Shown: positions 37,697 through 51,009, counted from the stretch's first letter. The stretch: 64,000 nt of DNA from Quillaja saponaria (GCA_029379385.1 CM055607.1:14446001-14510000), one strand, 5' to 3'. Translations and numbers: made by a program. Notes: generated by a model not told the origin, from the sequence alone.

Positions 37697-38797
37697 TCTA
37701 AATATTTTATCTTAATTTCATTTGATAAAAAAATATTAATATATTAAAAAGGTGGGAGAAAATGGGAGATTGGGAGAGAGCAATGGAATGAAAGGGTGGG
37801 AGAGTGGAATGATAGGGATAGAGTAAGAGGGTATGAAAGTGAAAAGATTACTATTTAATAGTTTCAACAATTGAATGAATTTTATTAGTTTAAAATTATT
37901 TTTCAATAATTTAAATATTTAAATAGATATATATTATATAATTGGAGGTTACACAAGTCTACTAACTTTTATAATAATATAAATTTTTATTATTTATATA
38001 TAATTTTATGAAAAATATACACATATTATTATAAAAATGAAAAAACTCTTATTGTCTCACACTATATAATATATATTAATTTAAATTATTTAAAAAAATA
38101 TTCAATTACTCAATTTCTTTAATATAGTAATATCCTCACTCTCCCACTTAATATAAAACATGACACAAGAACCTTAGTTTGGTGGTTATTTCTTCATTTG
38201 GCAAGCCTCTACAGTTTCAGGGACCGAACAATGCCAAGAAACATGCATAATTCCCAGCTACTTGACTTGAAACTCCGCTTTGCATAGTATCACCCCAAAT
38301 AACTGGAGTCATTCATATCTGTTGGATAATAGATAGGTTGTACATCAAACAATTCGATTCCTGGGATCGAGAATATTACAAATTTAAACCTATGTAGAGG
38401 GAGGTCGTCCAAAGTCCTTAAACAGAACCAAGTAGACAACTTATAACATGTTGCCTGAGGTCCAGTAGGCTAACAATTGCAGAACCTGTAATTCTTTCAA
38501 AGTTGCATAATAACAAACTAATATCTTGCCACCCATCATTAGGCTCAATACATTAAAAATAGCTGGTAGAAACACCACAACGGGGAATTGCACCAAACAA
38601 ACTACCTTAACCAAACATTAGTATTTAAAGATTAAAGATCCAACATGGGGATACAAAAGATTCAACACCAAGATTCATTTCATAATAACATATAAATTTA
38701 AAACATTCAATGACAATGCAATTCATTAACTAATACAACAGATAGGTGATATTTGACTATCCAAAACAGTGACAAAATAGAACCAAAGATGAACCCA
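37697..38797. other. AT-rich spacer and RPS28 3' region
   Basis: 37740-37850 is a purine-rich GGGAGA-type stretch and 37850-38160 is AT-rich. 38160-38797 includes the 3'UTR of RPS28. No other gene seen. Confidence 0.4.
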
Positions 38798-38995
38798 TCA
38801 ACGCAACCTTCTTGCTTCCCTTTCAGACTCGAGTAGGGTGAGAATATCGCCTTCCCTCACTGGTCCTTTGACATTCCTCATGATATGACGATTCTGATCA
38901 TCCAGAAACTTGACCCTAACCTGAGTCACTTGCCCTCTTGATCCAGTACGACCCATAATTTTCACCACCACAGCATGCTTCACCTGAGATTCCAT
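38798..38995 (-). CDS. RPS28: 40S ribosomal protein S28 (eS28)
   Basis: A single coding exon encodes 65 aa, the exact length of plant S28: [66 protein letters not shown]28 is a small OB-fold protein of the small cytosolic subunit near the mRNA exit region. The start is at 38995, one base after a splice acceptor (TATAG|GATGG). A roughly 1.3-kb intron lies in the 5'UTR (38997-40321) with donor CTCAG|GTTCGG, so the coding exon is complete. The longer open frame beginning MLYR reads into the intron and is not used. Confidence 0.97.
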   Translation of the reverse strand: MESQVKHAVVVKIMGRTGSRGQVTQVRVKFLDDQNRHIMRNVKGPVREGDILTLLESEREARRLR

Positions 38996-40321
38996 CCTAT
39001 ACAGCAAAAGTTATGATAGGTTAAAGAAACCTGGAAATGATATAATTTCAAGTTTCTAAGAGTGTAAGTGCCCATGAGATACTGTGTTTTATGTGCAAGT
39101 GAAAAATAGAAACGCCACTGAATACCAAGTAACAACCAGATTATGGTTTCAGAAGCTCAAATCCCCAAAATTCATCTCCATATATAATCATGAAATCAAC
39201 ATTAATAGGCAAAACATAACGCTCTTTATATTGGATAAATTATGTCCTAGTTCACAGAAACTTGCGGACAGAGACTGTCTCTGCCATGGCTTTTCATAAT
39301 ATAATCAAGACAAACTTTTCTTCACTTCACTGTTCCATTCGACCCAAACAAAGTAATACTGAGGGGTTTTCTTAGTATATTAATTTCGAATTACCAATTG
39401 AAAGCCTACAGCATTGTTTGTTTCCAAAAAAAAATCCCAAACAAAGATTTGGAACCAGATGTTCTATGGACCATATCAATGTTAGATGTGCAAAAGATGA
39501 TCAACTTTTTCCTCTTCCATTTCACATGTAAATTCAAACTGACAACCATATCACAATGTCTTCCTAGTCAGGTAGGATGATATCATGCTGAATAAAAGAA
39601 AAGTCTCTAATGTTATACTGTAAAGTATAAATAAACACAAAATTCAATTATCCCATAAAGGATTTTGCTAGAGGTTATTGCTTCTAAAACATATTAGGTG
39701 CCACAGAACTAACGACCTTTGGCTGAAAAATTTATGCAGAAATTAAGTAACATCACGAATTCTTATATGCTTCATGAGCCAATGAGTTATATAGTTGCAT
39801 TCAGGCATTAGTTGTCACAAATTTGAAAATCTTTTAAGTTTTTCATTTTGCAATTATTAGCTATCAAAAGTAGAATGCTGGTTTAAAGGGCATCATAACA
39901 CCTATCCAGTTTCCTACATTTTCTGGTCAAATTGATCGTACATGGACCAGAGGAAGTAAAGCCCGCAAGGCAGGTCTCCAATTTCTGGGACGCAGCTTCC
40001 TCACATACAAACAAAGCTACAGAATACACCCATAGATCACCATAGCCGCACAAATAGCTCATCCGCTTGAAACTTCAGAATTTTACAAAGTAAAATATAG
40101 CAAGAAATGCATACAGTACCAAATCACATAGGTAGAAACTTAGTAAGTAACAACGTTAATTCTTAGCACAAACGAAACTGAAAAGTTAGCAGTAACTTGG
40201 CATAAGGAACATAAATGAGCTTTAATTAGAATCTTAAGCGAAATATAACGAGCCATGTTAGATAACAGAAAGATTCAATCAAAAAGAGTAAAGAGAGGTG
40301 GGAATGAGAACAGGACCGAAC

Positions 40322-40433
40322 CTGAGCTGATGAAAGATGAAGAGTGAGAGGCAAAGATAGCAATACCAGCGGCTGCTTCTTCTTAGACTGGAGCGATAAT
40401 GGAGAACAGAAACCCTAGATCTTGATATTTATA
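40322..40433 (-). promoter_or_regulatory. RPS28 5'UTR exon, telo-box and TATA box
   Basis: On the minus strand a TATA box TATAAATA (40426-40433) precedes a telo-box (AAACCCTA on plus, 40410-40417). A non-coding first exon follows, ending at a GT donor after 40322. It is the same telo-box-near-start design as RPS5 at 18912, typical of ribosomal-protein genes. Confidence 0.65.
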
Positions 40434-40528
40434 AGGACGCGTGCTGGTGAAGTGACGATTTTACCCACGATAGTTGGTTGTATATGATGGCATTGGGTTA
40501 TAACATTGATATAAAGGTTGGAGGTAAT

Positions 40529-43500
40529 CAATGTTTTAAAAATAGATCTCCAAAATTCATTGGATAAAGTTATTGGTTCAAGTGAGTACGAATGAATAAT
40601 GTTAGAAATATATTTAATTATATATTTTAAATATTACATATATTATATAATTTGGTTTATTAATTTTAAGTATATAATACATAATAAAATAAAAATAATA
40701 ATAATTTAACAATTGTTAAATAACAAGAAAATCATATCACAAATCACAATATTTAAATTTTAACTTACACGTCGAAATAATAAAGACAACATTAATATAA
40801 AATATAATTTTTTTCTAATTTGTAATATAAAATAAAAATATTCACTAATGTTTAATACAAATAATATTTTTTATATATATATAAAAAAAAGGTTCAATCA
40901 AACTCGGTACTAGTTCTTCTAATTTTTATTGGTTTTATCACCAAAATAATTTTTTGGTTCAACCCAATACAATTTCACTCGGATGAAGATTTAACTAATC
41001 TAACCAACCAATCTGGTCTGATTTTCAAAATATTGTGATTTCTAAACAATATACTCTCGCTTAAAATGTATTGAAAAAATATGAATAAATTCATATTTGT
41101 AATATTGAATAGGGTTTTTTATTTCATTATTTGCAAAATCTCACATTGAAAAGAATTTCAAACCATTTATTAAAACTCATTTATTCATTTAATGAAAAAG
41201 CGAGAGTAGATTTTTCATTCCATTACATTAGTAGAACTTGAAAACATAGAAAGCCAACATATCCAACATTGATGCAGTAAATTTTCACAATTTTTATTTA
41301 CTTTAAACCTACACATAAAGGAGTTCAACATAAATCAAGAAAAACACGAAAAAGCAAACAAGATTCAACATAAATCGGGAAGAACACAAAAAAGCAAGAA
41401 GAGACATTGCCCTGCCTTCACATTAATGATTTTTTTTAAGCACAAAAACTATATAATAAACATATGGTAACAAACCATAGAAAAGCACAATGAGTCATCA
41501 GTACTATAAAATAATTTTTTTAACAACAATTGTATAATATACATAAAGGTAACAAATCACAGAAAACCACAGTGAGTCATTAGTACTAAAAAACACATTG
41601 TAATTCTTCAAACAAATTTAACTTGATGTTCTCTCTCATACCAATATTATAATTTTCTTCAACCTTCCCATCACACCATGTTTAGATTTAGTCATATATC
41701 ATCAAACCTTTCTCACTATTAAATCTAAAGATCTTCTCTTTCAATCAGAATTTTAAAATCCTACTTGGTTAAAATCCTACCAAGAAGGTGATCCGGAAAA
41801 ATGTCCAGTTCTCAAATCACTTGTTCAACCACCCTGGTGATGTCATATTTTTTTATAAAAAAAAAAATTATTTTTAATATAAAAATATAGAAATATAAAT
41901 ATTTTATGCACAAATGTAATACCTTCCATAAACAAGAAAACAAAAACAAAAAATGAAAACTAAAGAGAAAAAGGAAATAGTTTAGTATAAACTTCTTTCA
42001 TCTATTTTTTTCGATTCAATCAATCTCAGTACTAGTTCTTCTAATTTTTATTGATTTTATCACCAAAATAATTTTTTGGTTCAGCTCGATACAATTTCAC
42101 TCATATGAAGATTTAACTAATCTAACCGACTAGTCTGGTCTGATTTTCAAAATATTGTGATTTCTAGACAATATACTCTCACTTAAAATGTATTGAAAAT
42201 TGTAATATTGAATAGGGTTGTTTATTTCATTATTTGCAAAATCTCACATTGAAAAGACTTTCAAACCATTTATTAAAACTCATTTATTCATTAAATGAAA
42301 AAGAGAAAGTAGATTTTTCATTCCGTTACATTGGTAGAACTTGAAAGCATAGAAAGCCAATATATCCAACATCGATGCAATAAATTTTCACAATTTTTAT
42401 TTACTTTAAACCTACACATAAAGGAGTTCAACATAAATCAGGAAGAACATGAGAAAGAAAACAGGAGTTCAACATAAATCGGGAAGAACACAAAAAAGCA
42501 AGAAGAGACATTGCCCTACCTTCACGTTAATGATTTTTTTAAGCACAAAAAATGTATAATAAACATATGGTGACAAACCATAGAAAAGCACAGTGAGTCA
42601 TTAGTACTATAAAATAATTTTTTAACAACAATTGTATAATATACATAAAAGGTAACAAACCACAGAAAACCACACTGAGTCATTAGTACTAAAAAACACA
42701 TTGTAATTCCTCAAACAAATTTAACTTTATGTTCTCTCTTATACCAATAATATAATTTTATTCAACCTTAATTCCCATCACACCATGTTTAGATTTGGTC
42801 ACATATTATCAAACCTTTCTCACTATTAAATCTAATGACCTTCTCTTTCATTCAGAATTTTAAAATGCTATTTGGTTAAAATCCTACCAAGAAGGTAATC
42901 CAGAAAAGTGTCCAGTTCTCATATCACCTGTTCAACCACCCTGGTGATGTCATAATTTTTTTTTTAAAAATTATTATTTTCAATATAAAAATAAAGAAAT
43001 ATAAATATTTTATGCACAAATGTAATACCTTCCACAAACAAGAAAACAAAAACAAAAACAAAAAATGAAAACTAAAGAGAAAAAGGAAATAGTTTAGTAT
43101 AAACTTCTTTCATTTATTTTTTTATATATAAACAAAAAGGTTCGGTTCAATCAAACTTGGTACTACTTCTTCTAATTTTTATTGATTTTATCACTAAAAT
43201 AATTTTCTGGTTCAACCCGATACAATTTCATTCAGATGATAATTCAACCTAATCTAACCGACCCGTCTAGTCTGATTTTCAAAATATTGTTATTTCTAGA
43301 CAATATACTCTCGCTTGAAATGTATTGAAAAAATATGAATAAATTCATATTTGTAATATTGAATAGGGTTGTTTATTTCATTATTTGCAAAATCTCACAT
43401 TGAAAAGAATTTCAAACCATTTATTAAAACTCATTTATTCATTAAATGAAAAAGAGAAAGTAGATTTTTCATTCCATTACATTGGTAGAACTTGAAAGCA

Positions 43501-44425
43501 TAGAAAGCCAACATATCCAACATCGATGCAGTAAATTTTCACAATTTTTATTTACTTTAAACCTACACATAAAGGAGTTCAACATAAATCAAGAAGAACA
43601 CGAGAAAGCAAACAGGAGTTCAATATAAATCAGGAAGAACACAAAAAAGAAAGAAGAGACATTGCCCTGCCTTCACGTTAATGATTTTTTTAAGCACAAA
43701 AACTATATAATAAACATATGGTAATAAACCATAGAAAAGCACAGTGACTCATTAGTACTAATAAAATAATTTTTTAACAACAATTGTATAATATACATAA
43801 AAGGTAACAACCCACATAAAGCACAGTGAGTCATTAGTACTATAGAACACATTGTAATTTCTCAAACAAATTTAACTTGATGTTTTCTCTCATACCAATA
43901 TTATAATTTTCTTCAACCTTAATTCCCATCATACCATGTTTAGATTTAGTCATATATCATCAAACCTTTCTCGCTATTAAATCCAAAGACCTTCTCTTTC
44001 AATTAGAATTTTAAAATCCTACTTGGTTAAAATCCTACCAAGAAGGTGATTCGGAAAAGTGTCCAATTCTCAGATTACCAACCACTTGGTTGACCTGCTA
44101 ATGTCATAATTTTTTTTATAAAAATATTATTATTTTTAATATAAAAATATAGAAATATAAATATTTTATGCACAAATGTTACCTTCCACAAAAAAAAAAA
44201 AAAAAAAAAAAAAAAAGAAAAACTAAAGAGAAATAGTTTAGTATAACCTTCTTCCATTTATTTTACCTTTGAATGGGCAAGATTTTTGAATTATCATCAG
44301 GTCGTTCAGGTCAACCTCAAGTCTGGGTAGTCCTATCAATATTACAAGCTTTAGGATTAATCTAATCCAGAATAGTACTCAGGTCTGTTTGATTTAGCTT
44401 GTTCAATCCAAATTTTAAAACACTG
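40529..44425. mobile_element. Element with CAATGTTTT-type ends and three internal 1.1-kb tandem repeats
   Basis: The left end is CAATGTTTTAAAAATAG and the right end, inverted, is CAGTGTTTTAAAATTTGG, like the MITEs at 10397 and 30051. Between them lie three direct repeats of about 1.12-1.13 kb, starting near 40890, 42010 and 43130 and each containing the landmark ACTAGTTCTTCTAATTTTTATT (one base different in the third). A partial unit is at each end. No reading frame of note and no clear target duplication, so it may be a composite. Confidence 0.6.
40890..44255 (+). repeat. Three tandem copies of a roughly 1.1-kb AT-rich repeat
   Basis: The units begin near 40890, 42010 and 43130. Shared landmarks in each are the ACTAGTTCTTC stretch, GAATAGGGTTNTTTATTTCATTATTTGC, GGAGTTCAACATAAATC and CCTACCAAGAAGGT. 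Within each unit a short internal duplication (GTAACAAACCA...GTGAGTCATTAGTACTA) also recurs. The units differ by small indels and substitutions, so the amplification is not recent. Confidence 0.85.
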
Positions 44426-45720
44426 CTTTCAATACTTCACATCATATTTATATCCACGTTTTCCTCTTTTGCAAACATATTGTCCCTTGCAATTCTAAAA
44501 TATTTGGTATTCACCATTCTTTTACTAAAATATTATCCTATACCATTTAAATAATTTGCATCTACCATCGAAGTAATCATAATAAAATTTGTCCCTATTG
44601 TAAGCACTTCAGCATATATATTCTCTTGCAAAAGAATGAAACCCATCTTCATTAAGGCATTTTATGAAACAATTTGTTTTCCATGGTTAGTGGAGATAAT
44701 TTCCACACATTCCAAGCCAATTTACAAATCAAAAACTTCTCTAATATATATGTAACACAAAAATCAACCAAATATGCAATAATTGTAAACAAATTAACCT
44801 TAGCTCTTCAATTGACTTCCCCTAAAATTGATGTCTGAGCCTCAATGCAGGCAACGCAAAAAAAAATTTGTCATTTACAACTCAACTACAGACCCATGTT
44901 CTACTTTCTAATGATACCTTTAATCAAAATACATTCTCATTTAGAAAAAGTTTTCATATTTAAAAAATTTGGAGTAGGTTAGTCAATTTAATAAGAAAAA
45001 AGATGACCAATGAGAAGCAAAAATAGAAATATGGGCTTATACCATATTAATAAAAACAGATGACCTAAAGGTTTGAAATCTGATACAATCGAGAGAAGTG
45101 AAGGAGATAGATGCGTATTTAATGAGTTGCATAGATTACCACAAAAAACAATGGCAACGAAATATCAAGCCAACAACGAAAAAGAAGAACGGCGAAGCAC
45201 TTATACAATGGAGCTCTACCATTATTCTAAAGTTTTGAATGATAAAAGAAGTGATGTGACTATCGAGTTTAAGATGGAAGCATAAAATTATTGTAGAGTA
45301 AGGGTAGGTAAAATGGTCTTTTTGCTTACCATTTTTCCCTTCCAAGTGGGAATATAAAATACCCACCTCTCTCATGTCTATTTAATTTCCACAATTGTTG
45401 AAAAAAAAAATTACTAAAGTTATTGCATGTGAAAGACAATAGTTGCTGGAAAATTTTCTTATTTTGAACCAAATGTAGATTTTTTATATTCCTAAATACA
45501 TTTTTCTGGATATTAAAATTTATCACTGGAAGCAAACAGCCCCTAAAAAATAAGATTGTATTCATATGGAGAAAGGTTAGAGATTATCATTTCAATCCTA
45601 CTCGCAGGTATTCAAGTCGTCTCATCTCGATAGGTAAAGAAAATATCTGCCCCAATGGATAAGGGCCATCTAAGGGTATAAAAATGTGTATGTGTCATGG
45701 GTATATAGTGTGTAAGAATT
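44426..45720. other. Intergenic DNA with no recognised gene
   Basis: 44440-45000 is moderately complex but without a recognisable product. A 70-codon frame at 45073-45285 shows no family resemblance. Otherwise AT-rich. Confidence 0.35.
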
Positions 45721-45723
45721 TTA

Positions 45724-46211
45724 TGGTCTATTTAGGAGTTGAAAGGAGAGGAGAGAATATGAGACTAGAGGAGAGAAAAAAATAACACTTAACCTTTGCC
45801 TTATTTGGGAGTTTAAAATAATAAAAGAAGATGAGAGAAAATGATAATGTACATTTTTTGTCTAGGAATTGAAGAAAAAGTAGATGAGAGAAATATATTA
45901 TTATATAATTATATGATTACACCCTTAAAATATTTTATTTAGATATTAATAGATATTTAATGGAAAGAATAAATATATATTAGTCACAACATGTAAAAAT
46001 TATAATGTATCTTATATTCTCCTTCCAAATCTTTCCAATTTGGAGAAATTAAAAATAAAAAATAAAAAAATTTGGAGGGATTTGGAAGGGTACATGTACC
46101 TCTACATTTTCTCTCTTTCCTTTTAAAAAAAAACTCCCAAACCAACAAAAATGATACGTATCTTCTTATCTCCTTTCCTCTCCCTCTATCCCCCTCCATC
46201 TAAATGGACCC
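45724..46211. mobile_element. MITE with TTA target duplication (PIF/Harbinger-like)
   Basis: The ends are TGGTCTATTTAGGAG and, inverted, GGGTCCATTTAGATGGAG. A TTA lies on each side (45721-45723, 46212-46214). 488 bp, with GAGAGGAGAG-rich inner flanks on the left and the complementary CTCTCC-rich on the right, so the inverted repeats extend inward. Non-coding. Confidence 0.65.
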
Positions 46212-46214
46212 TTA

Positions 46215-47542
46215 GCCAAAACCCATAAGGTACTTGCCCTATCCTGTCTAGTATATATAAATATACATACATATATATATATATATATGAATATAAAGTA
46301 TTTAAAATTCTATGAATAATTTTGATGTATGAGATTATTAATAAGTTGATGTTTAAACTTATACTTAGTTGATATTGTTGAACAACAATTGTTAGAACAT
46401 GAAATGTTTGATTATATGATTATATAAAGAATTATAATGTTTTACTAGATCTACTCATTTCTTCATATTTAAATTTAGGATCAAATAAGAATTTAGAAAT
46501 TTCTCTTCTGATAGGATAGGGGTTCCTACCCACTGATGGGTAAGGGATGGGTTTAAAAAAATAATATTGGAAGAGTGTATGGATTTGATTAAAGTTTCCC
46601 TATGACCAAGCATATCATGAGTCATGACTTGCATGGCGAGGGCAATAGCCTGTGGTAGCCTCGTTGCTTGCATGATAAGATCAGTGTATCATATTCTACT
46701 GTAAATAATCATATTATTTACTTGTGGATCCTAGAAATTAGGAGGTTGGGAATTGAAATTGGGTCCTAGTGCACATTTAGGAATTACAACAGAAATTCTT
46801 TTCCTAATTCTCAAGAATTCTTAAACAGCTAAAAAAAGCAACTCCCCAATTTTTGTGGGTATCCTTAAAATGTAGAAATTAGTCCTCAACATTATTCACA
46901 TGTCTTTCTCCTTCTGTTTTTAGTGACTTCTTGGACATGCACCTTAACCAAGTAAGTTGATGACTACCACTACAACTCTCGTCGACAATCAACTACCTAT
47001 AACAGGTTGCCTACGCCGACCAACATCAATTGATGTGGAAAAGTGAAGAGAGATAATCGTGAATGTCGACTAAACATTAATGAAGATGATGACACACAAA
47101 TTGATCACTTCTATGTTTTCCGTATTCAGGCTAAAAGTTTGACGACTTTTTGGCATTATTATATACAAATCAACATTTTTTTCCCTTTATAACTAACTTC
47201 TATATTCCAGTGTTAGCTCAAATTTGTTTTCAAGTTTGACAAATTTTTTTGTTATGTCGAGACTTTCTTGGGTATTCTTTGTTAAGTTCAATCAATATTT
47301 TAATCACGTATGTTGTTGTATCTGTTGGTTGATGGTCATGGTAAATTTTCTTGTGTTGTAGATAGAAGAGATGACGTGTAATTCGAGGCTAATATCAGGT
47401 TTTATTTTTTAATACAAATTTAATATCTGAAATTTTATGTTATCTAAACAATAGAATCCTAATTTTGATTCATTTCCCATTCCTTAAGAATTAGAATTAA
47501 TATTAAAATTCTTAATTTTAAATCTAATTCTATGATCCACAT
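46215..47542. other. Intergenic DNA
   Basis: An (AT)n microsatellite lies at about 46268-46289. No gene recognised. The last five bases, CACAT at 47538-47542, are the left target duplication of the LTR element. Confidence 0.4.
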
Positions 47543-47868
47543 TGTTAATGTTAGATTTGTCTGAGATGGAGAGCTAGCGAGGTGGTCTCCTCGATGCCTT
47601 CTCCTTAATGTTTATTCAAGCTGGAGACTTGGCTAGGTGGTCTCCTCAATGCCTTCTCCTACACTCATTCTTTGGTAGACCTGCAGAGGTGGTCTTGGAG
47701 ACTTGTCAAGCTCTCCAAAGCTCAAGTAAGTATATAGAGAAATAAATGGAGAACTATAAATATAAGTATAGAGAGAAGGAGTTAAAGAGAGAGATCCAGT
47801 AGTTGTCTCAAGTAAAAGGCTTGTATTTATAGGGTCTTGTTGGGCTTGGGTCAATATTTGTATTAACA
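47543..47868 (-). repeat. Left LTR of the non-autonomous element
   Basis: 326 bp, starting TGTTAATGTTAG and ending GTATTAACA. It contains two internal copies of GAGACTTGGCTAGGTGGTCTCC-like sequence and a CTATAAATATAAG TATA-like stretch (47755-47768). It aligns by eye along its length with 50696-51004, with a small indel around the second internal copy. Confidence 0.85.
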
Positions 47869-47984
47869 TCAATCCTCCTAAAAACTAGTTCGATGAACGA
47901 AATGATTCGGACTTGAAATCAACTAATGGCCGAACCATATAGTAATAATTGAGTTTTTCCTTAGCGGACAAGCTCTTGGCTCTA

Positions 47985-49340
47985 AGCCTTGCGATGTTGA
48001 GGTAAGCTCGTGGCTCTAACTTCCTTTGTCTCTGGCTGTAAAAATTTCTTGTAACTATGGTCGAATAGTCAATCTCAAAAGAAGATTTGTTAGGCACATT
48101 TGAGGGTAAAACATGCAATAATATGCTTTATGATTAGAAATCATGTAGTAAAATATAGGAAATATGATGCAATTACTCGACCAAGGTGCATAAGGCGTTA
48201 CCACTACTATTGACTAGGGTGAAAACCTGTATTAAAGGATATGTTTAGAGTTTATGTAATATCTACCATGTTCTCAAACTGTTAAAATGGCGAGGGCAGA
48301 ATTGAAAGCCTTTCGTGCCATGAGAATGGCTAGGATGAGGTCGAAGTTACCAAGTTATAAGTTAAGTTTTATCTTTGATCAAGTGAGAAGTCCCATTAGT
48401 CTTAAAACAAATATAAAATTTAAAATAATTGAACATGTGTGTGTACTATGTACTCCCGCCCTTTTAAGCGTGAACTTTGAAAAGTTCAGGCTTATACCTT
48501 TGACGATTACTTATTCGTGTAGCTTGGGTTGATAGCACGTTTTATGTGCGTGTAACCTAGTCTCATCTTGGTGAAACGTTAGATTTCTCATATAGTATAA
48601 CTATAACAGATGATAAAAATGTAAGGTCGAGCTATATACTCGGAGTACCCTTTGTCATGTTTTATAAATGTTTGTAACTTTTGTAGTTACTATGCTCAAT
48701 TAGGTGTGAAGATGGGAGACCTGGCTTAAGGTCTTGTTACCCAAAGTGGAGCTCTTTGGCTCCCAGTGTCAATAAAATGACATGCACTTGCAAATATATG
48801 CAGTTAATAAGTAATTAATTCATAATTTATATACTTTGATTAGTCATTCATCAAGGTTGTCCAAGTTCCATGAGATCGGGCTCGTTGTGAGCTTCTGATT
48901 TTCTTCATCTCGTCCCACATAGGGCATACGGGTTCCACTAGGTCAAACTCGTTATGAGTCAATACCTTTGGAGATTTATATATCTAAGCGTGGACTTATG
49001 GAGTTGGACATCATAGCCAAACATGCCAACTTCTCAAGGCTCTATCCCGCTGGCATAGGGTTGGCCTTTAACGTCCGTAAGTGAGGGTACTTCCTTGTAC
49101 TTTGACGAAACTCTTTAATTGGTTATGAAGGGCTATGCCTCTCCCTTTCTGTTTCGCCTGTAAGAATTTCCTGTAATTATGGCTAAATAGCCGATCTCAA
49201 CAGAAAATTTGTTGTCCGCATATCTTGGTAAAACATGTAATAAAGTGCTTTCTAGTTAATAAATATGCAATAACATGCCAAGAATATAGTGCGGTCGCCC
49301 GGATCATGTTGCATTAGGCGATCAATGGTAGTGATTGGGC
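47985..49340. repeat. Internal direct repeat within the LARD-like element
   Basis: About 200 bp at 48035-48230 (CTGTAAAAATTTCTTGTAACTATGG and on) recurs at about 49155-49350 (CTGTAAGAATTTCCTGTAATTATGG and on), roughly 1.13 kb downstream in the same orientation. This suggests that part of the interior was duplicated. The repeats have diverged and neither is coding. Confidence 0.65.
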
Positions 49341-50695
49341 TCATCTTTGTGATGGCCCTATAATTACAATGGTTTAGGCCAGCTAATGAATCTATGCCAA
49401 CAATTTAATATATTTAATATTTGAAATATATTTGTTTTAGAATATTTTACTTATGATTAACATGTAATCAAGCATTTAAGCATGTATAAATTGAGCTGAG
49501 CATGTGATTCTAGCAGATTTGCATGAAAATATATATTTGATAAGAAATTTTATAAGAACATAGAAGTTTGCAAGTAATTTGTGCAAAATTTATAAAGTTT
49601 TCGGCCATTTAAAGAGTATATAGGCTTATACGCAATTGTTTAGAATTAGCTAGGTCATTTATATGATAATATAAAAGTCTGTGGTCTATTGTACAATTAG
49701 TCTGAACCATTTAGGCTAAATAATATAAATATTAGGGGTATATTTGATAAGTATGAAAATAGATTGTGGTAATTATGTGAATTACTATAAATTTGAGCCG
49801 TTTATATAATTACCAAAATATTTAGGGAGAATATGTAAAAATATATAAAATAGTTGGCCAAAATTATAAATTATGTAAAAGTTTAGGCCATTTTTGTAAA
49901 TATGTGAAATATATAGGTCATTATTATAAAATATATGAAGTACAGGGACCGAATAGAAAAAATCATAAACTTGGGCTGTGTCTAGGTATGGGCCGAATTG
50001 GCGAGCTGGGCTTTTCGGACAACCTGGATCTCTGGCATATGGTGGGCTGAGCTTGATGGACTGTGCACTTGGTGAGCCTAGATGATGGCCTAGAACCTTG
50101 CTAGTTGATGCTAACTTGTAGTTGGACCCAACCTTGGGCCTTAACTGGTAATCTGGAGAACTTGGTGTGAGTTTTGGAAAGTTGGAAAGCTGCAGCACTC
50201 CCTCAACCTGTGGGAGCGTGTGAAGGCGCGTGGGGATGCTCAATGTTGGAGAGCTTCGAGGCTTTTAGTCTTCAAAATGTTAGCCAGATTCTAGGAGGTC
50301 TAGTAGAAGTGGGGGCTCGCCGGAACTTGCCTAAAATTTAGCTAGAAGAGCTGCTGTTAAGTGGGAGCACTGGTAGTTTATTTTTTTCATGAGAAGCAAG
50401 GCTATAATGAGGTGGGGCAAGCTGCATGGTTGATGATGCAAGCTTGAATATTTGTTGGTAGGCAAGGCGCAGAGAGGGGAGAGAGCGTCCTTCATACAGT
50501 TTTACATATGTGATATCCTGATTTGTAGTACTCATTTGCCAAAGGTTAAAAATTTAAAAGGAGGAGGTCTGCAAGTGCAGGTCTCCATGTTAATAAGGAT
50601 CTTTGGCTTGTTGAAGAGAATTGGAGAGCTAGAGAGCTGTGCGATGTGAGAGTTAAGAAATTCAAATCATATGAATTTTCCTCGGACAGAACTAA

Positions 50696-51004
50696 TATTA
50701 ATGTTAGATATGTATGAGTTGGAGACCTAGCTAGGTAGTCTCCTTGATGCCTTCTCCTTAATGTTAATACTAAATTTATTCGAGCTGTAGACCTGACGAG
50801 GTGGTCTTGAAAACCTGTCAATACTCCAAAACTCAAATCAGTATATAGAAAGATAAGTGGAGAACTATAAATATAAATATAGAGTGAATGAATTAAAGAA
50901 AGAGATCCAATAGATGCCTCAAGTAGAAGACTTATATTTATAAGGTCTTTTTGGGCTTGGGTTTGTTAGGCCTTGTTGGGCTTTGATCAATATTTGTATT
51001 AACA
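50696..51004 (-). repeat. Right LTR of the non-autonomous element
   Basis: 309 bp. It shares TTAATGTTAGATNTGT, the CCTTGATGCCTTCTCCTTAATGTT block, GGAGAACTATAAATATAA and the TGTATTAACA end with the left LTR. It has a local GGGCTTGGGTTTGTTAGGCCTTGTTGGGCTT duplication absent from the left LTR, and lacks one GAGAC..GGTGGTCTCC copy. The LTR pair has clearly diverged, so the insertion is not recent. Confidence 0.85.
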
Positions 51005-51009
51005 CACAT

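Larger units (their letters stand above)
47543..51004 (-). mobile_element. Non-autonomous LTR retrotransposon (LARD-like), both LTRs present
   Basis: The element has two direct LTRs (47543-47868 and 50696-51004) starting TGTTAATGTTAGAT or a one-base variant and ending TTGTATTAACA. A perfect 5-bp target duplication CACAT lies on each side (47538-47542, 51005-51009). The 2.8-kb interior encodes no gag or pol. Orientation is minus: next to the right LTR the minus strand reads TTAGTTCTGTCCGAGGAAAA, resembling the post-LTR sequence of the Ty3 element at 5003-5024, and next to the left LTR it reads a purine tract TTAGGAGGATTGA. It is too long for a TRIM and short for a typical LARD. Confidence 0.85.

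Noticed and set aside
45073..45285. 70-codon plus-strand frame
   Set aside because: No family resemblance, no promoter or splice context; probably chance.
49785..50243. 152-codon minus-strand frame inside the LARD-like element
   Set aside because: No gag, protease or other retroelement motif; low-complexity second half, so treated as non-coding interior.
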